64,000 nucleotides of DNA from CAUZIB01 sp963578805 (GTDB taxonomy: Bacteria > Acidobacteriota > Vicinamibacteria > Vicinamibacterales > UBA8438), in NCBI GenBank assembly GCA_963578805.1, contig CAUZDY010000006.1:1-64000 (forward strand). Direction: 5' to 3'. A model generated the notes under the pieces. That model saw nothing but the letters and a program-made list of their open reading frames with translations, made no database searches and was not told the origin of the DNA. The stretch's first letter is position 1; each line of letters begins with the position of its first letter. Positions 51,793 through 61,443 of the stretch are shown here, in pieces. Made by a program: the position numbers and the translations under genes.

Positions 51793-53043
51793 ATGGCGAA
51801 AAAGAACAGTGACGGCGAAATTCTTCGGTGTTCGTTCTGCAACAAGGATCAGAACGACGTCAGGAAATTGATCGCAGGTCCGACCGTGTTCATCTGCGAC
51901 GAGTGTGTCGATGTCTGTAACGACATCATTGCGGACGATAACAGGTCGGACACGAAGAGTGAGCTGCACTCGTCACTTCCGGTGCCTCAGAAAATCAAGA
52001 GCTTTTTGGATCAGTATGTGATTGGTCAAGAACAGACCAAAAAGAAGCTTGCCGTCGCAGTCTACAACCACTACAAGCGAGTCGAGATTCAGAAGAAGTC
52101 CAAGAACCGAGAAGAGACCGAACTTGCCAAGTCGAACATCCTGTTAATCGGACCAACGGGCACCGGTAAAACCCTGTTGGCGCAGACCCTCGCGCGGCTG
52201 CTCGCTGTGCCATTTGCGATCGTCGACGCCACGACGCTCACCGAAGCTGGGTATGTCGGTGAGGATGTCGAAAACATCATCCTCAAACTGCTTCAGGCGG
52301 CCGGGGGCGACATCGAAAAGTGCCAGCGGGGCATTATCTACATCGATGAAATCGATAAGATTTGCCGAAAAGACGAAAACCCATCGATCACCCGGGATGT
52401 ATCGGGTGAAGGCGTCCAGCAGGCGCTGCTCAAAATCATCGAGGGCACGGTTGCCAACGTGCCGCCGCAAGGCGGGCGCAAGCATCCACACCAGGAGTTC
52501 TTCCAGATCGACACCACCAACATGCTGTTTATCTGTGGTGGCGCCTTTGTCGGTCTGGACAAGATGATTCAGAAACGTCGCGTCCAGAGGACTCTAGGGT
52601 TCAATGCGGAGCTTAAACCGGGGCCAAACGCCGACATCGGGATTCTACTCGAGCACGCCGAACCGGAGGATCTCATCCGATACGGCCTCATCCCGGAGTT
52701 TGTCGGTCGCCTGCCGGTAGTCGGCACACTCCATGAACTGGATCGGTCGGCGCTGGTGCAAATCCTCACGGCACCTCGGAATGCCATTACCCGTCAGTAC
52801 CAGCGACTCTTCGAGTACGAGAACGTTAAGCTTCGGTTCACCGACGACGGCCTCGAGGCCATCGCCGAGGCAGCGCTCGCACGCAAGATCGGCACACGCG
52901 GCCTCCGGATGATCATCGAAGACCTGATGCTCGATTTGATGTACACACTTCCTGGACAAAAAAACATCAAGGAATGTGTGATCACGCGTGAGGCCGTCTT
53001 GGCCCACGATAAGTCGATTACACTCGTTGAGAAGGCTGGTTAG
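51793..53043 (+). CDS. clpX: ATP-dependent Clp protease ATP-binding subunit ClpX
   Basis: AAA+ unfoldase partner of ClpP. The 416-residue protein has the N-terminal zinc finger (Cys13, Cys16, Cys35, Cys38), Walker A GPTGTGKT at 120-127, Walker B IIYIDEIDKI, the pore loop GYVGEDVEN, the IGF-like ClpP loop (RTLGFN), sensor II and the C-terminal GARGLR-type segment (IGTRGLRMIIEDLMLD). All are intact, and length is normal. It starts two bases after the clpP stop and its TAG stop overlaps the lon GTG start by one base. Cytoplasmic; works with ClpP on tagged and regulatory substrates. Confidence 0.97.
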   Translation: MAKKNSDGEILRCSFCNKDQNDVRKLIAGPTVFICDECVDVCNDIIADDNRSDTKSELHSSLPVPQKIKSFLDQYVIGQEQTKKKLAVAVYNHYKRVEIQKKSKNREETELAKSNILLIGPTGTGKTLLAQTLARLLAVPFAIVDATTLTEAGYVGEDVENIILKLLQAAGGDIEKCQRGIIYIDEIDKICRKDENPSITRDVSGEGVQQALLKIIEGTVANVPPQGGRKHPHQEFFQIDTTNMLFICGGAFVGLDKMIQKRRVQRTLGFNAELKPGPNADIGILLEHAEPEDLIRYGLIPEFVGRLPVVGTLHELDRSALVQILTAPRNAITRQYQRLFEYENVKLRFTDDGLEAIAEAALARKIGTRGLRMIIEDLMLDLMYTLPGQKNIKECVITREAVLAHDKSITLVEKAG

Positions 53044-55421
53044 TGGACGTCTACGAGACACTCCCCATCGTTCCGCTTCGTGATGTCGTCGTGTTTCCGC
53101 ACATGATGATGCCGTTCGTCATCGGGCGACCTTCTTCCACTCGGGCCCTCGATCATGCGCTGGTCAAGGACAAGCGGATTTTTCTCGCCGCCCAGAAGGA
53201 TGCGGCGAACGACGACCCCAATCCAAATGACATCTACACGATGGGCTGTATCGCCAACATCGTGCAGAGCCTGAAACTCCCGGACGGGAACGTCAAGGTA
53301 TTGGTCGAAGGCGTCGATCGGGCACGCGTAGTGGAATGGAAGGAAGACAAGGGCTTTTTTCGAGTTGTCGCCAAGGCTCTGACCCATCCCGACACCAGCG
53401 GCGACGTCGAAGGGACGATGAGCCGGGTCGTCTCACTCTTCGAGCAGTATGTCAAACTGTCGAACAATCTACAATACGATGCCATGATAGCGGCGGTCCG
53501 GGTCGATGACCCGAGCAAGCTTGCCGATACCATCGCAGCGCACCTAATGATTGGTGTCGACGAGAAACAGAACCTGCTGGAAATCATTTCGCCGCTGGAG
53601 CGCCTGGTCAGAATCGCCAGTATTCTCGAAAACGAAGTGGACAAGCTTCAGGTCGATCGCCGGATTCAGTCGCGTGTGAAAAAGCAAATGGAGAAGGCCC
53701 AAAAGGAGTACTACCTCAACGAGAAAATGAGGGCGATCCAAAAGGAACTTGGTCGCAAGGAAGACCGTGGCAGCGAGGCCGATGACCTCCGCAAGAAGAT
53801 CGAAGATAGCAAGATGCCACAGGAGGTCGAGGAAAAAGCTATCCAGGAGCTGAAACGTCTCGAATCGATGCCTCCTATGTCTGCCGAAGCCACGGTCTCA
53901 AGGAACTATCTCGACTGGCTGATCGCCGTCCCGTGGTACAAAAAAACTCGCGAGGGTCGCAACCTTAAGCGGGCCGAAAAAATCCTCAACGATGATCACC
54001 ACGGCCTGGAAAAGATCAAAGATCGGATCCTCGAATTCTTGGCCGTGCGGAGCCTCGTCCGGAAACCGAAGGGTACGATCCTCACGCTCACCGGGCCACC
54101 CGGAGTCGGCAAAACGTCTCTGGCTAAGTCGATCGCTCACGCCACCAATCGAAAGTTCGTTCGGCTGTCGCTAGGCGGGATACGTGACGAAGCCGAAATT
54201 CGCGGTCACCGCCGAACCTATATCGGGGCATTCCCTGGTCAGTTGATCCAGATGATGAAGAAGGCGGGAACGCTTAACCCGGTGCTTTTGCTCGACGAAG
54301 TCGACAAGATGTCGATGGACTTTCGAGGTGACCCGTCGTCTGCTCTGCTCGAGGTGCTCGACCCGGAACAAAACCACACATTTCTCGACCACTACCTCGA
54401 TGTCGAGTACGACCTCTCAAACGTGATGTTCCTGTGCACCGCGAATGTACTGCACACCGTGCCTCAGGCTCTACGTGACCGGATGGAGGTGCTTCAACTC
54501 GCCGGGTATACCGAGCTCGAGAAAACTGAAATTGCAAGACGCTTTCTCCTACCAAAGACCATCAAGGCAACCGGGTTGACGGCCAAGAATGTCACGTTCA
54601 GCGATGATGCGTACCAGACCATCATCCGTCGCTACACGCGAGAGGCTGGTGTCAGAAACCTGGAACGCGAGATCGCGTCGATCTGTCGAAAAATTGCCAG
54701 AAAAGTCGTTTCCGATGGCAGGACCTTCTCTGAGTCGATAACGTCAGAGAAGGTCACGGAATACCTCGGCGTGCCAAAGTATCGACCGCTCGTGGCCGAA
54801 GAAAAGAACGAGGTCGGCATCGTAACCGGTCTAGCCTGGACGGAGGCTGGCGGAGAGCTGCTGGTGACAGAGGCAACGTTGATGCCTGGCAAGGGGAAAC
54901 TCACACTGACCGGCCAACTCGGTGACGTCATGCAGGAATCGGCACAAGCGGCGATGAGTTTCGTCCGCGCCAGAGCCGCCGCGTTCGGTATCCCCAAGGA
55001 TTTCAACCAACGAACTGACGTGCACGTCCACGTGCCCGAAGGTGCGATCCCCAAGGACGGCCCGTCGGCCGGGATCACGATCACGACTGCGTTGGTTTCT
55101 ACGTTGACCAACATTGCGGCCAGACGCGACGTCGCCATGACTGGTGAGATCACCCTCCGCGGAAAGGTACTTCCGATCGGCGGCGTCAAGGAGAAGGTCT
55201 TGGCCGCGCACCGCGCAGGGTTGACGTCGATTGTTCTTCCGAGGGACAACGAGAAAGATCTGGCCGAAATCCCGAAGAATATTCTGGATACGCTCCAGCT
55301 CTATCTGGTCGACTCCATGGACGAGGTCCTTAAAATCGCATTGACTGAGCCTATGCGTCCGATTCTTCCCTCCGAAAGCGGTACCGAACGGCCGGAACAG
55401 GCCGAGAGGATCACGCACTAG
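53043..55421 (+). CDS. lon: ATP-dependent protease La
   Basis: Cytoplasmic AAA+ serine protease for misfolded and regulatory proteins. The 792-residue protein has the N-terminal substrate domain (LPIVPLRDVVVFPHMMMPFVIG), a coiled-coil linker, the AAA+ module with Walker A GPPGVGKTS at 351-359 and Walker B VLLLDEVDKM, and the peptidase domain with Ser675 in PKDGPSAGIT and Lys718 in GGVKEK. Full-length and intact. The GTG start overlaps the last base of clpX. A perfect hairpin begins two bases after the stop and encloses the engB start codon. Confidence 0.97.
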   Translation: MDVYETLPIVPLRDVVVFPHMMMPFVIGRPSSTRALDHALVKDKRIFLAAQKDAANDDPNPNDIYTMGCIANIVQSLKLPDGNVKVLVEGVDRARVVEWKEDKGFFRVVAKALTHPDTSGDVEGTMSRVVSLFEQYVKLSNNLQYDAMIAAVRVDDPSKLADTIAAHLMIGVDEKQNLLEIISPLERLVRIASILENEVDKLQVDRRIQSRVKKQMEKAQKEYYLNEKMRAIQKELGRKEDRGSEADDLRKKIEDSKMPQEVEEKAIQELKRLESMPPMSAEATVSRNYLDWLIAVPWYKKTREGRNLKRAEKILNDDHHGLEKIKDRILEFLAVRSLVRKPKGTILTLTGPPGVGKTSLAKSIAHATNRKFVRLSLGGIRDEAEIRGHRRTYIGAFPGQLIQMMKKAGTLNPVLLLDEVDKMSMDFRGDPSSALLEVLDPEQNHTFLDHYLDVEYDLSNVMFLCTANVLHTVPQALRDRMEVLQLAGYTELEKTEIARRFLLPKTIKATGLTAKNVTFSDDAYQTIIRRYTREAGVRNLEREIASICRKIARKVVSDGRTFSESITSEKVTEYLGVPKYRPLVAEEKNEVGIVTGLAWTEAGGELLVTEATLMPGKGKLTLTGQLGDVMQESAQAAMSFVRARAAAFGIPKDFNQRTDVHVHVPEGAIPKDGPSAGITITTALVSTLTNIAARRDVAMTGEITLRGKVLPIGGVKEKVLAAHRAGLTSIVLPRDNEKDLAEIPKNILDTLQLYLVDSMDEVLKIALTEPMRPILPSESGTERPEQAERITH

Positions 55422-55422
55422 A

Positions 55423-55447
55423 AGACAGGCCTCCATGCGGCCTGTCT
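55423..55447 (+). promoter_or_regulatory. Perfect hairpin enclosing the engB start codon
   Basis: AGACAGGCC (55423-55431) pairs without mismatch to GGCCTGTCT (55439-55447). The 7-nt loop TCCATGC contains the engB ATG (55435-55437). No T-run follows, so it is not a standard terminator. It could limit ribosome access to engB. It starts two bases after the lon stop. Confidence 0.5.
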
Positions 55448-56109
55448 CCGCAGAGTTCGTAACCAGTGTCGGAGAGGGTGGCCGTGTATTGACTCAGGGG
55501 TTGCCTGCCGTGGCACTGGTAGGCCGGTCGAACGTCGGTAAATCAAGTCTCATCAACGCACTCGTCAAGCGGCGTATCGCTCGGTCCGGAAGCAAGCCCG
55601 GCACGACCCGGCTGATTAATGTGTACCGGGTGTCGACTCCACCCTCTCGTATCCGACCGTTCCTGCTGGTCGACCTACCAGGCTATGGTTACACTCGTGG
55701 TGGTACTCAGGCACGCCGGACATTTGACGCACTCACGCGCGGCTTCTTTGAACAGGTCACCGTCGGAACTCAACCACCGGCCAGCGATGGCGTCCGACTG
55801 GCCGGTATCGTGCTGGTCGTCGATGTCAGACATCCCGGCCTCGAGTCGGACCTCGCGGCGCTGTCTTGGTCTCTCGAGCATCAATATTCAGTCATCGTCG
55901 TGGCCACCAAGGCCGACCGGATTTCACGGGCAGCGGGGATTCGCGCAGCTAGGGCTCATCTCCTGGCGATCGCTCATCCCGATGTACCAGACGAAAGTAA
56001 TGCATCGGCTGGTCTCCCACCGGTGCCGCTAGTGACCGTCTCAACAGAAACTGGGAAGAACCTAGGCCAGGTGTGGTTAAGATTGAAGGAATTGCTTCGA
56101 CTGCTATAA
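55435..56109 (+). CDS. engB: Ribosome biogenesis GTPase EngB (YihA/YsxC)
   Basis: GTPase needed for large ribosomal subunit maturation. The 224-residue protein has all G motifs: G1 GRSNVGKSSLINAL, a T in SKPGTTRLIN (G2), G3 DLPGYGYTR, and G4 TKAD; the G5-like region is near TVSTETGKNLG. The N-terminus MRPVSAEFVTSVGEGG matches the family, so the ATG at 55435 is secure although no Shine-Dalgarno is visible; the start lies in a hairpin loop. Two loop insertions (RVSTPPSRIRPF and QPPASDGVRL) make it slightly longer than usual. Downstream of lon by 13 bases, same strand. Confidence 0.93.
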   Translation: MRPVSAEFVTSVGEGGRVLTQGLPAVALVGRSNVGKSSLINALVKRRIARSGSKPGTTRLINVYRVSTPPSRIRPFLLVDLPGYGYTRGGTQARRTFDALTRGFFEQVTVGTQPPASDGVRLAGIVLVVDVRHPGLESDLAALSWSLEHQYSVIVVATKADRISRAAGIRAARAHLLAIAHPDVPDESNASAGLPPVPLVTVSTETGKNLGQVWLRLKELLRLL

Positions 56110-56110
56110 T
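56083..56110 (+). promoter_or_regulatory. Sigma-70 promoter for rpmE
   Basis: -35 TTGAAG (56083-56088), a 16-nt spacer, and consensus -10 TATAAT (56105-56110), overlapping the last codons of engB. Predicted start near 56117, giving rpmE a leader of about 26 nt with AAGGAG at 56131-56136. Confidence 0.55.
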
Positions 56111-56142
56111 TAGAAGTTCGAGCTACCAAGAAGGAGTACACA

Positions 56143-56406
56143 TTGAAGCCAGGGATCCATCCAGAGTATCACGACGTCGATGTTCGATGCGCCTGTGGAG
56201 CAACCTGGAAGACACGCTCGACCAAGCCCGAGCTGCGCCTCGAAATCTGTTCGAACTGCCACCCGTTCTTTACCGGTCGTCAGAAACTGATCGATACGGA
56301 GGGCCGCGTGGAGCGCTTCACAAAAAAATTCGGTCAAGTTACGGTTGCGACACGCAAACAGCAAGAGGCCGATCGGAAGAAAAAGTTGGCCGCACGCTCC
56401 TCCTAG
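56143..56406 (+). CDS. rpmE: 50S ribosomal protein L31
   Basis: Small zinc-binding protein of the large ribosomal subunit. The 87-residue sequence KPGIHPEYHDVDVRCACGATWKTRSTK has the L31 fold, with the four zinc Cys at 16, 18, 36 and 39 (C+ type), then HPFFTGRQKLIDTEGRVERF. The basic C-terminal tail (RKQQEADRKKKLAARSS) is longer than in E. coli. Starts at TTG with AAGGAG six bases upstream, which decides the start. It has its own promoter inside the end of engB. Confidence 0.95.
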   Translation: MKPGIHPEYHDVDVRCACGATWKTRSTKPELRLEICSNCHPFFTGRQKLIDTEGRVERFTKKFGQVTVATRKQQEADRKKKLAARSS

Positions 56407-56616
56407 ATCATGCGTTCAGTGGTTGAGTCGATACTGAACCGCCCGACGGCGCACGGGATGAGGCTCCGCCTTGACTGCATGCTCGGCAAAACATTGGGCT
56501 TGTCGTAGGTCGCGGAGACGATGCTCGTGATGCGCCGCCAACGCCAAGCCGGCCTCACGCCGAAGCCGACCTGGAACCCGCGGTGAGTACCGGCGCTGTA
56601 GTGTGTCGGCTCCGAC

Positions 56617-57396
56617 TCAGAACAGCGATCTTGACTGGCATCCGTCGACAGTAATGCTGGCACCGCTCATCCAGCTCGCTTTCGGCGAGGACAGGAATGC
56701 CACGACGTTTCCCACCTCTTCCGCTCTGCCGAACCGGCCAAACGGCAGGTTCTCACGGATGAACGCGGCCATACCTTCTGGGTCCTCCTGCTGTTTTCGA
56801 TGCCACGAACCACCCGGAAACGAAATCGAACCAGGTGCCACACTATTCACCCTGATGTTGTCGGAGGCAAGCTGCTGAGCCAACGCCTTCGCCAAGCTGA
56901 TCTCGGCTGCCTTGACGGCATTGTAGGTCATTCGCCCTCCAGACTCTCGACCCCAAATAGACGCGATGATCAGGATGACACCGCCACCCCGTTCTCGCAT
57001 GTGCGGCACGGCCATTCGAGAGGCTCGGATAGCCGGATACAGGGTGTCTTCGAAGGCGCTCGTCCAGTCGCCGTCGCTTGCCTCTAACAACCCACCGCCA
57101 ACGGCTCGACCGACGTTATTCACGAGGATATCGAGCGCGCCAAACCGACCAACGGTCTCACGAACGACAGACTCGACACCCGCCATCTGAGTCAGATCCG
57201 CGGTTACGGTGAGTACCCGCTCATCCGAGCCTAACTCATCCCGCAGCTCGGCCGCCGCCTGATTCAGCCGTTCCTCGCCTCTCGCACAAATACAGACCCG
57301 ACACCCCTCGGCGAGCAAGGCCCTGGCACTTGCCAGACCCAGTCCTCGACTAGAGCCGGTCACAATCGCCACGCTGTCATTCAGTTCGAGATTCAT
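56617..57396 (-). CDS. SDR-family NAD(P)-dependent oxidoreductase
   Basis: A 259-residue classical short-chain dehydrogenase, cytoplasmic. NAD(P) motif TGSSRGLGLAS, NNVG, the catalytic Ser (IIASIWG), Tyr and Lys (YNAVK), and the PG segment VAPGSISFPGG are intact. The TGSSRG and CARGEE strands suggest NADP(H) or NAD(H) equally. Substrate unknown; a 3-oxoacyl-ACP reductase-like or sugar/alcohol role is plausible. ATG 57396 follows GAGGGGG and overlaps the stop of the broken DUF547 frame as ATGA, so the two were translationally coupled. Confidence 0.88.
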   Translation of the reverse strand: MNLELNDSVAIVTGSSRGLGLASARALLAEGCRVCICARGEERLNQAAAELRDELGSDERVLTVTADLTQMAGVESVVRETVGRFGALDILVNNVGRAVGGGLLEASDGDWTSAFEDTLYPAIRASRMAVPHMRERGGGVILIIASIWGRESGGRMTYNAVKAAEISLAKALAQQLASDNIRVNSVAPGSISFPGGSWHRKQQEDPEGMAAFIRENLPFGRFGRAEEVGNVVAFLSSPKASWMSGASITVDGCQSRSLF

Positions 57397-58129
57397 GTAA
57401 CCCCCTCGGCCACCTTCAGCTCGCGACTCTTCATGGCGTCCCACCCGTGAGGTCGTTCAATCGCCAGTCGAACGAATGGTACTGAAGCCTGAATGGCCCG
57501 CTCGAGGGAAGTGCGTCCGGAATCGACCCAGTTCTCGTCGGCGTAGCTCGCCACGAACTCCTCCTCGTGCCAACCGAAGATCGGGCTCACGCTGACCTCT
57601 TGAGCCAACCGGTTAAGATTGACGTGTCGAGCGGAGATAGCAAACTCTTCCAGAACTTCTCTTCTATTCGTGACGGAACATACGTCTCGCTCCTAAGCCG
57701 GCCGCTGTCAACCGCACCTGGCATCTGTCGAATGCTATTGGACGGATAGTCCAGCGATTGGCCGCGTATCGGATAATGATTGATGACGGTCTCCAGAGTC
57801 AGCGCGTTATAGGCATTCAGCCAGAACGCTTTACGAACGTCGATCAGCTGCGTATCGAATCCGACCGGCTCGGTCCTCAACGAGCTAACAAACCGGTCTA
57901 ACCCTACCCGATCGGAGCGGAGTGCAGCGTAGTACACGAGACCATCTCGAACGTAGAGGTCAAGAAGTCGATCAAACGAGCCGATATCGATGTCCTGAAT
58001 CGGAGCGGCAATCGCGACGAGGGCACCCGCGCGCGGGTAGTCCATCAGCGTCACCAGCGAGACAACGGCGATGGCGATGCTGACGACAGTGGTAATGATG
58101 AGCAACACCACTGTCCTCCCGGATCTCAC
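57393..58129 (-). pseudogene. DUF547 gene broken by an internal deletion and a frameshift
   Basis: From GTG 58129 (preceded by GGAGAG) the frame has a signal anchor and the N-terminal DUF547 blocks DIGSFDRLLDLYVRDGLVYYAALRSDR and KAFWLNAYNALTLETVINHYPI. At MPGAVDS it jumps straight to GRLRSETYVPSRIEEKF, losing about 35-40 residues that usually hold the LDDIE...CPPL core. It then shifts frame at about 57630 (SPLD to VNLNRLAQEVSVSPIFGW) and ends at 57393. The frameshift alone could be a sequencing error; the deletion is harder to explain so. Confidence 0.6.
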
Positions 58130-58199
58130 ATTCTCTCCTTTGGTCGTACGAAGATAGGCCTGACATGCACCAACCGGGCATAATACAAGAAGGTGCGGC

Positions 58200-58580
58200 T
58201 TGGATATTGTCATGCTAACGACTGCGGCCACCGGAATGATTCTCTACGGGCTGTACTCCATTCTGGTCGGTGTGACCGACCTCGTGGCTGCGGGGCGACT
58301 CGAGTGGTGGGCCAATCTGTGGCTGATGGGTGCAGGTAGCGTGCTTGTATTGGGCGCTGCATTTGTACGGGTATCTATGCCAGGCGGGCTCGCGCTAGCG
58401 GTGGGAGGGCTCCTCGCGTTGCAGTCGATCAGCCTCCACAATGCCAGCCACCTGTTCGGTCAGGTAACACTGGTCCCAGAACTCGCACGAGCAATCCTAG
58501 CAGTGTCGCTGGCAGCCCTGGCCTACTGCGGGTGGGACGGTGACGGATCTCAGATCAGTAGAAACCCCGATGGTGACTGA
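58200..58580 (+). CDS. Hypothetical small four-helix membrane protein
   Basis: A 126-residue protein with four hydrophobic segments: TTAATGMILYGLYSILVGVTDLV, NLWLMGAGSVLVLGAAFVRV, GGLALAVGGLLALQSISLHN and ELARAILAVSLAALAYCGW. I do not recognise the family. TTG 58200 has AAGGTG upstream; ATG 58212 is the alternative. Divergent from the DUF547 remnant with only 70 bp between starts. Confidence 0.6.
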   Translation: MDIVMLTTAATGMILYGLYSILVGVTDLVAAGRLEWWANLWLMGAGSVLVLGAAFVRVSMPGGLALAVGGLLALQSISLHNASHLFGQVTLVPELARAILAVSLAALAYCGWDGDGSQISRNPDGD

Positions 58581-58629
58581 CCCACAGCTGCTGAGCGTGT
58601 TCAGTCTTGTTCGCGCCGATCAGTCTAGA

Positions 58630-61443
58630 CTACGCGCAGCCGCTCGTCGCGCCACAATTCACACACTTGTAGCACGCGCCGTTACGAATCATGATGGCGC
58701 CACAGGTTGAACAGGGTGGGGCGTCCTGATCGTTCTGAATCGCGTACGGTGTACCACTGCCTTGAGGCTCCGACGTAACGTCGGCCGCCGTCCGGACGTC
58801 TGCCTCAGTCTCGGCGAACGTTAGCTGTGTTTCGTCAACGTCCTTCTCGGCGTCCTCGCGAAGATTGACCCCGGCTTGATACTGCGCCCGCGCAGATAGA
58901 AATTTCGTCGCCATCCACCGGAAGATGTAGTCGACGATCGACTTTGCCATCCGCACATCTGGATTCTTCGTCAGGCCTGACGGCTCGAAGCGAACGTGGC
59001 TAAACTTGTCGACGAGCACCTGTAATGGCACCCCATACTGGAGCGCGTAGGACACGGCCTGTGCAAAAGCGTCGGCGAATCCAGAAATCGTCGATCCTTC
59101 CTTGGCCATCACCAGGAAGATCTCGCCCGGAGTACCATCCTCGAACAGTCCAACCGTGATGTATCCCTCGTGGCCGGCGATGTCGAATTTATGGGTCAGC
59201 GCTTGACGTTCATCCGGCAGTTTTCGTCTCACCAGCTGAGAGATGCCGGCCGCCGCCACGAGCTCTTCTGCTGTCTTAGTGCCCTGCGAGGTATTGAGAG
59301 GCTGGGTGCGCTTGCTCCCATCTCGATAGATTGAGACGGCCTTCGTGCCAAGACGCCAGGCGTCGATGTAGGCCTGCTCAATCTGTTCGATCGTCGCATC
59401 GGTCGGTACGTTGATCGTCTTCGAAATTGCTCCAGAAATGAACGGCTGGGTGGCACCGATCATCCGAATGTGCCCTGTGTAGTGAATCGAACGCTGACCG
59501 TTTGCCGGCTTGAAGGCACAATCGAATACCGGCAAGTGTCTTGCGTCAAGATGAGGGGCGCCTTCAATCGTCTCGTGCTCGTCGATGTACTCGATGATCG
59601 CCTTGACTTGCTCTTCGGAGTATCCGAGCTTGTTCAAAGCCATCGGTACGGTCTGATTGACAATTTTCATCAGCCCACCGCCTACCAGCTTTTTGTATTT
59701 GACGAGCGCAATGTCTGGCTCCACACCAGTTGTGTCGCAGTCCATCATGAACCCGATGGTGCCGGTGGGTGCTAGTACCGTTGCCTGAGCGTTGCGATAG
59801 CCATGCTGCTCACCTAGATCAACAGCGGTGTCCCAAGCATCCGCGGCGGCTTCGTACAACACTCTCGGCACTCGCTCTCTATTGACGCCCTTGAGTGCCG
59901 CCCTGTGCTTCCGCATCACTTTCAGAAACGGGTCGCGATTGTCCGCGTACCCAGCGAACGGGCCACCGTGGTCACGGGCGATTCGTGCAGATTGGGCATA
60001 CGCCTCGCCAGTCATCAACGCTGTGATCGTCGCCGCATAGTCCCGCCCCTCGTCGTCGTCATACGGCACACCGCGGGACATCAGCAAGGCTCCCAAATTG
60101 GCATAGCCAAGCCCTAGTGGCCGGTAGTCATGGCTATTTTTTTCAATCGACGGTGTTGGATAGCTCGCGTTATCAACGATCACTTCCTGCGCCGTCGTGA
60201 GCGTGCGGACCGCGGCCTGGAGGGACTCGACATCAAGGTCGTATGCACCATTCTCCCCCTCTATCAAAAACTGCATGAGGTTCAAAGACGAGAGGTTGCA
60301 CGCCGAATCATCGAGAAACATGTACTCCGAACAAGGATTGGATGCATTGATCCTGGCCGTGTTCGAGCAGGTATGCCAGTCGTTGATCGTCGTATCAAAC
60401 TGCATCCCAGGATCACCACACACGGTCGTTCCGTCCGCGATCATGTGCATGAGGTCACGAGCCCGATAAGTATCCATCACGCTGCCATCTCGGACGGCGT
60501 GGGTATGCCACTCACCGTCGTCGAGCACGGCTCGCATAAAGTCGTCCGACACCCGAACGCTGTTGTTGGAGTTCTGGAAGAACACCGACGAATAGGCGGG
60601 ACCTGTAAAAGAACCGTCGTACCCCGCGTCGATCAGCGCCCAGGCCTTTCGCTCTTCCTCGACCTTGCAGTTGATAAATTCAACGATGTCGGGGTGATCG
60701 ATATCGAGGATCACCATCTTGGCCGCCCGCCGAGTTTTACCACCAGACTTAATCACACCGGCGAAGGCGTCGTACCCTTTCATGAACGACACAGGCCCGG
60801 ATGCTGTCCCCCCCCCAGTCAATACTTCCTTCGATGACCGAATAGACGAGAGGTTCGAGCCCGTTCCCGACCCGAACTTGAACAACATCCCCTCGGTCTT
60901 GGCAAGTGTCAGAATCGACTCCATGGTGTCGTCGACGGAATTAATGAAGCAGGCCGAACACTGTGGCGCCGGCTCGAACCCACAGTTGAACCAGACCGGA
61001 CTGTTAAACGCCGCCTTCTGATGGACGAGGATGTACTTGAGGTCGTCGCTGAACGCATGCAGATCATCGTCGCTGACAAAGTAGTGCTGCCGTCGCGCCC
61101 AGTCGGTCATAGTATCGACGACGCGTCCAATCAGCTGCTTGACGCTCCACTCTCGCTCGGGTGTGCCGACCTGACCGCGAAAATACTTTGACACCACGAT
61201 GTTGGTTGCCTGCTGCGACCAAGCCTTGGGCATCTCGACGTCGCGCTGCTCAAAGACAGTCTCACCCTTTTCGTTTGCAATCACTGCCGACCGTAGCTCC
61301 CATTCGACTTCGTCGAATGGATCGATACCTTCTCGGCTGAAGTGCCTCAGGAACTCGATTCCCGGGGCGGTGTCGTCAGGTTCGTTCGTTATCGGCCGTG
61401 AGTGAAGGTCATGAGACTCATGCTCTTGTACGCCTCTTGGCAT
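58630..61443 (-). CDS. nrdJ: Vitamin B12-dependent ribonucleotide reductase (class II)
   Basis: Reduces ribonucleotides to deoxyribonucleotides using adenosylcobalamin, with or without oxygen. The 937-residue protein carries NSPVWFNCGF (first active-site Cys), NPCSEYMFLDDSACNLSSLNL with the radical Cys and Glu, GYANLGALLMSRGVPYDDDEG, the ATVLAPTGTIGFMMDCDTTGVEPD loop, and a C-terminal CSTCGAIMIRNGACYKCVNCG redox/zinc module. The length suits the NrdJ large form. ATG 61443 follows GGGAGAGGGA. No NrdAB or NrdR is in the window, and no B12 riboswitch was seen upstream. Confidence 0.96.
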   Translation of the reverse strand: MPRGVQEHESHDLHSRPITNEPDDTAPGIEFLRHFSREGIDPFDEVEWELRSAVIANEKGETVFEQRDVEMPKAWSQQATNIVVSKYFRGQVGTPEREWSVKQLIGRVVDTMTDWARRQHYFVSDDDLHAFSDDLKYILVHQKAAFNSPVWFNCGFEPAPQCSACFINSVDDTMESILTLAKTEGMLFKFGSGTGSNLSSIRSSKEVLTGGGTASGPVSFMKGYDAFAGVIKSGGKTRRAAKMVILDIDHPDIVEFINCKVEEERKAWALIDAGYDGSFTGPAYSSVFFQNSNNSVRVSDDFMRAVLDDGEWHTHAVRDGSVMDTYRARDLMHMIADGTTVCGDPGMQFDTTINDWHTCSNTARINASNPCSEYMFLDDSACNLSSLNLMQFLIEGENGAYDLDVESLQAAVRTLTTAQEVIVDNASYPTPSIEKNSHDYRPLGLGYANLGALLMSRGVPYDDDEGRDYAATITALMTGEAYAQSARIARDHGGPFAGYADNRDPFLKVMRKHRAALKGVNRERVPRVLYEAAADAWDTAVDLGEQHGYRNAQATVLAPTGTIGFMMDCDTTGVEPDIALVKYKKLVGGGLMKIVNQTVPMALNKLGYSEEQVKAIIEYIDEHETIEGAPHLDARHLPVFDCAFKPANGQRSIHYTGHIRMIGATQPFISGAISKTINVPTDATIEQIEQAYIDAWRLGTKAVSIYRDGSKRTQPLNTSQGTKTAEELVAAAGISQLVRRKLPDERQALTHKFDIAGHEGYITVGLFEDGTPGEIFLVMAKEGSTISGFADAFAQAVSYALQYGVPLQVLVDKFSHVRFEPSGLTKNPDVRMAKSIVDYIFRWMATKFLSARAQYQAGVNLREDAEKDVDETQLTFAETEADVRTAADVTSEPQGSGTPYAIQNDQDAPPCSTCGAIMIRNGACYKCVNCGATSGCA

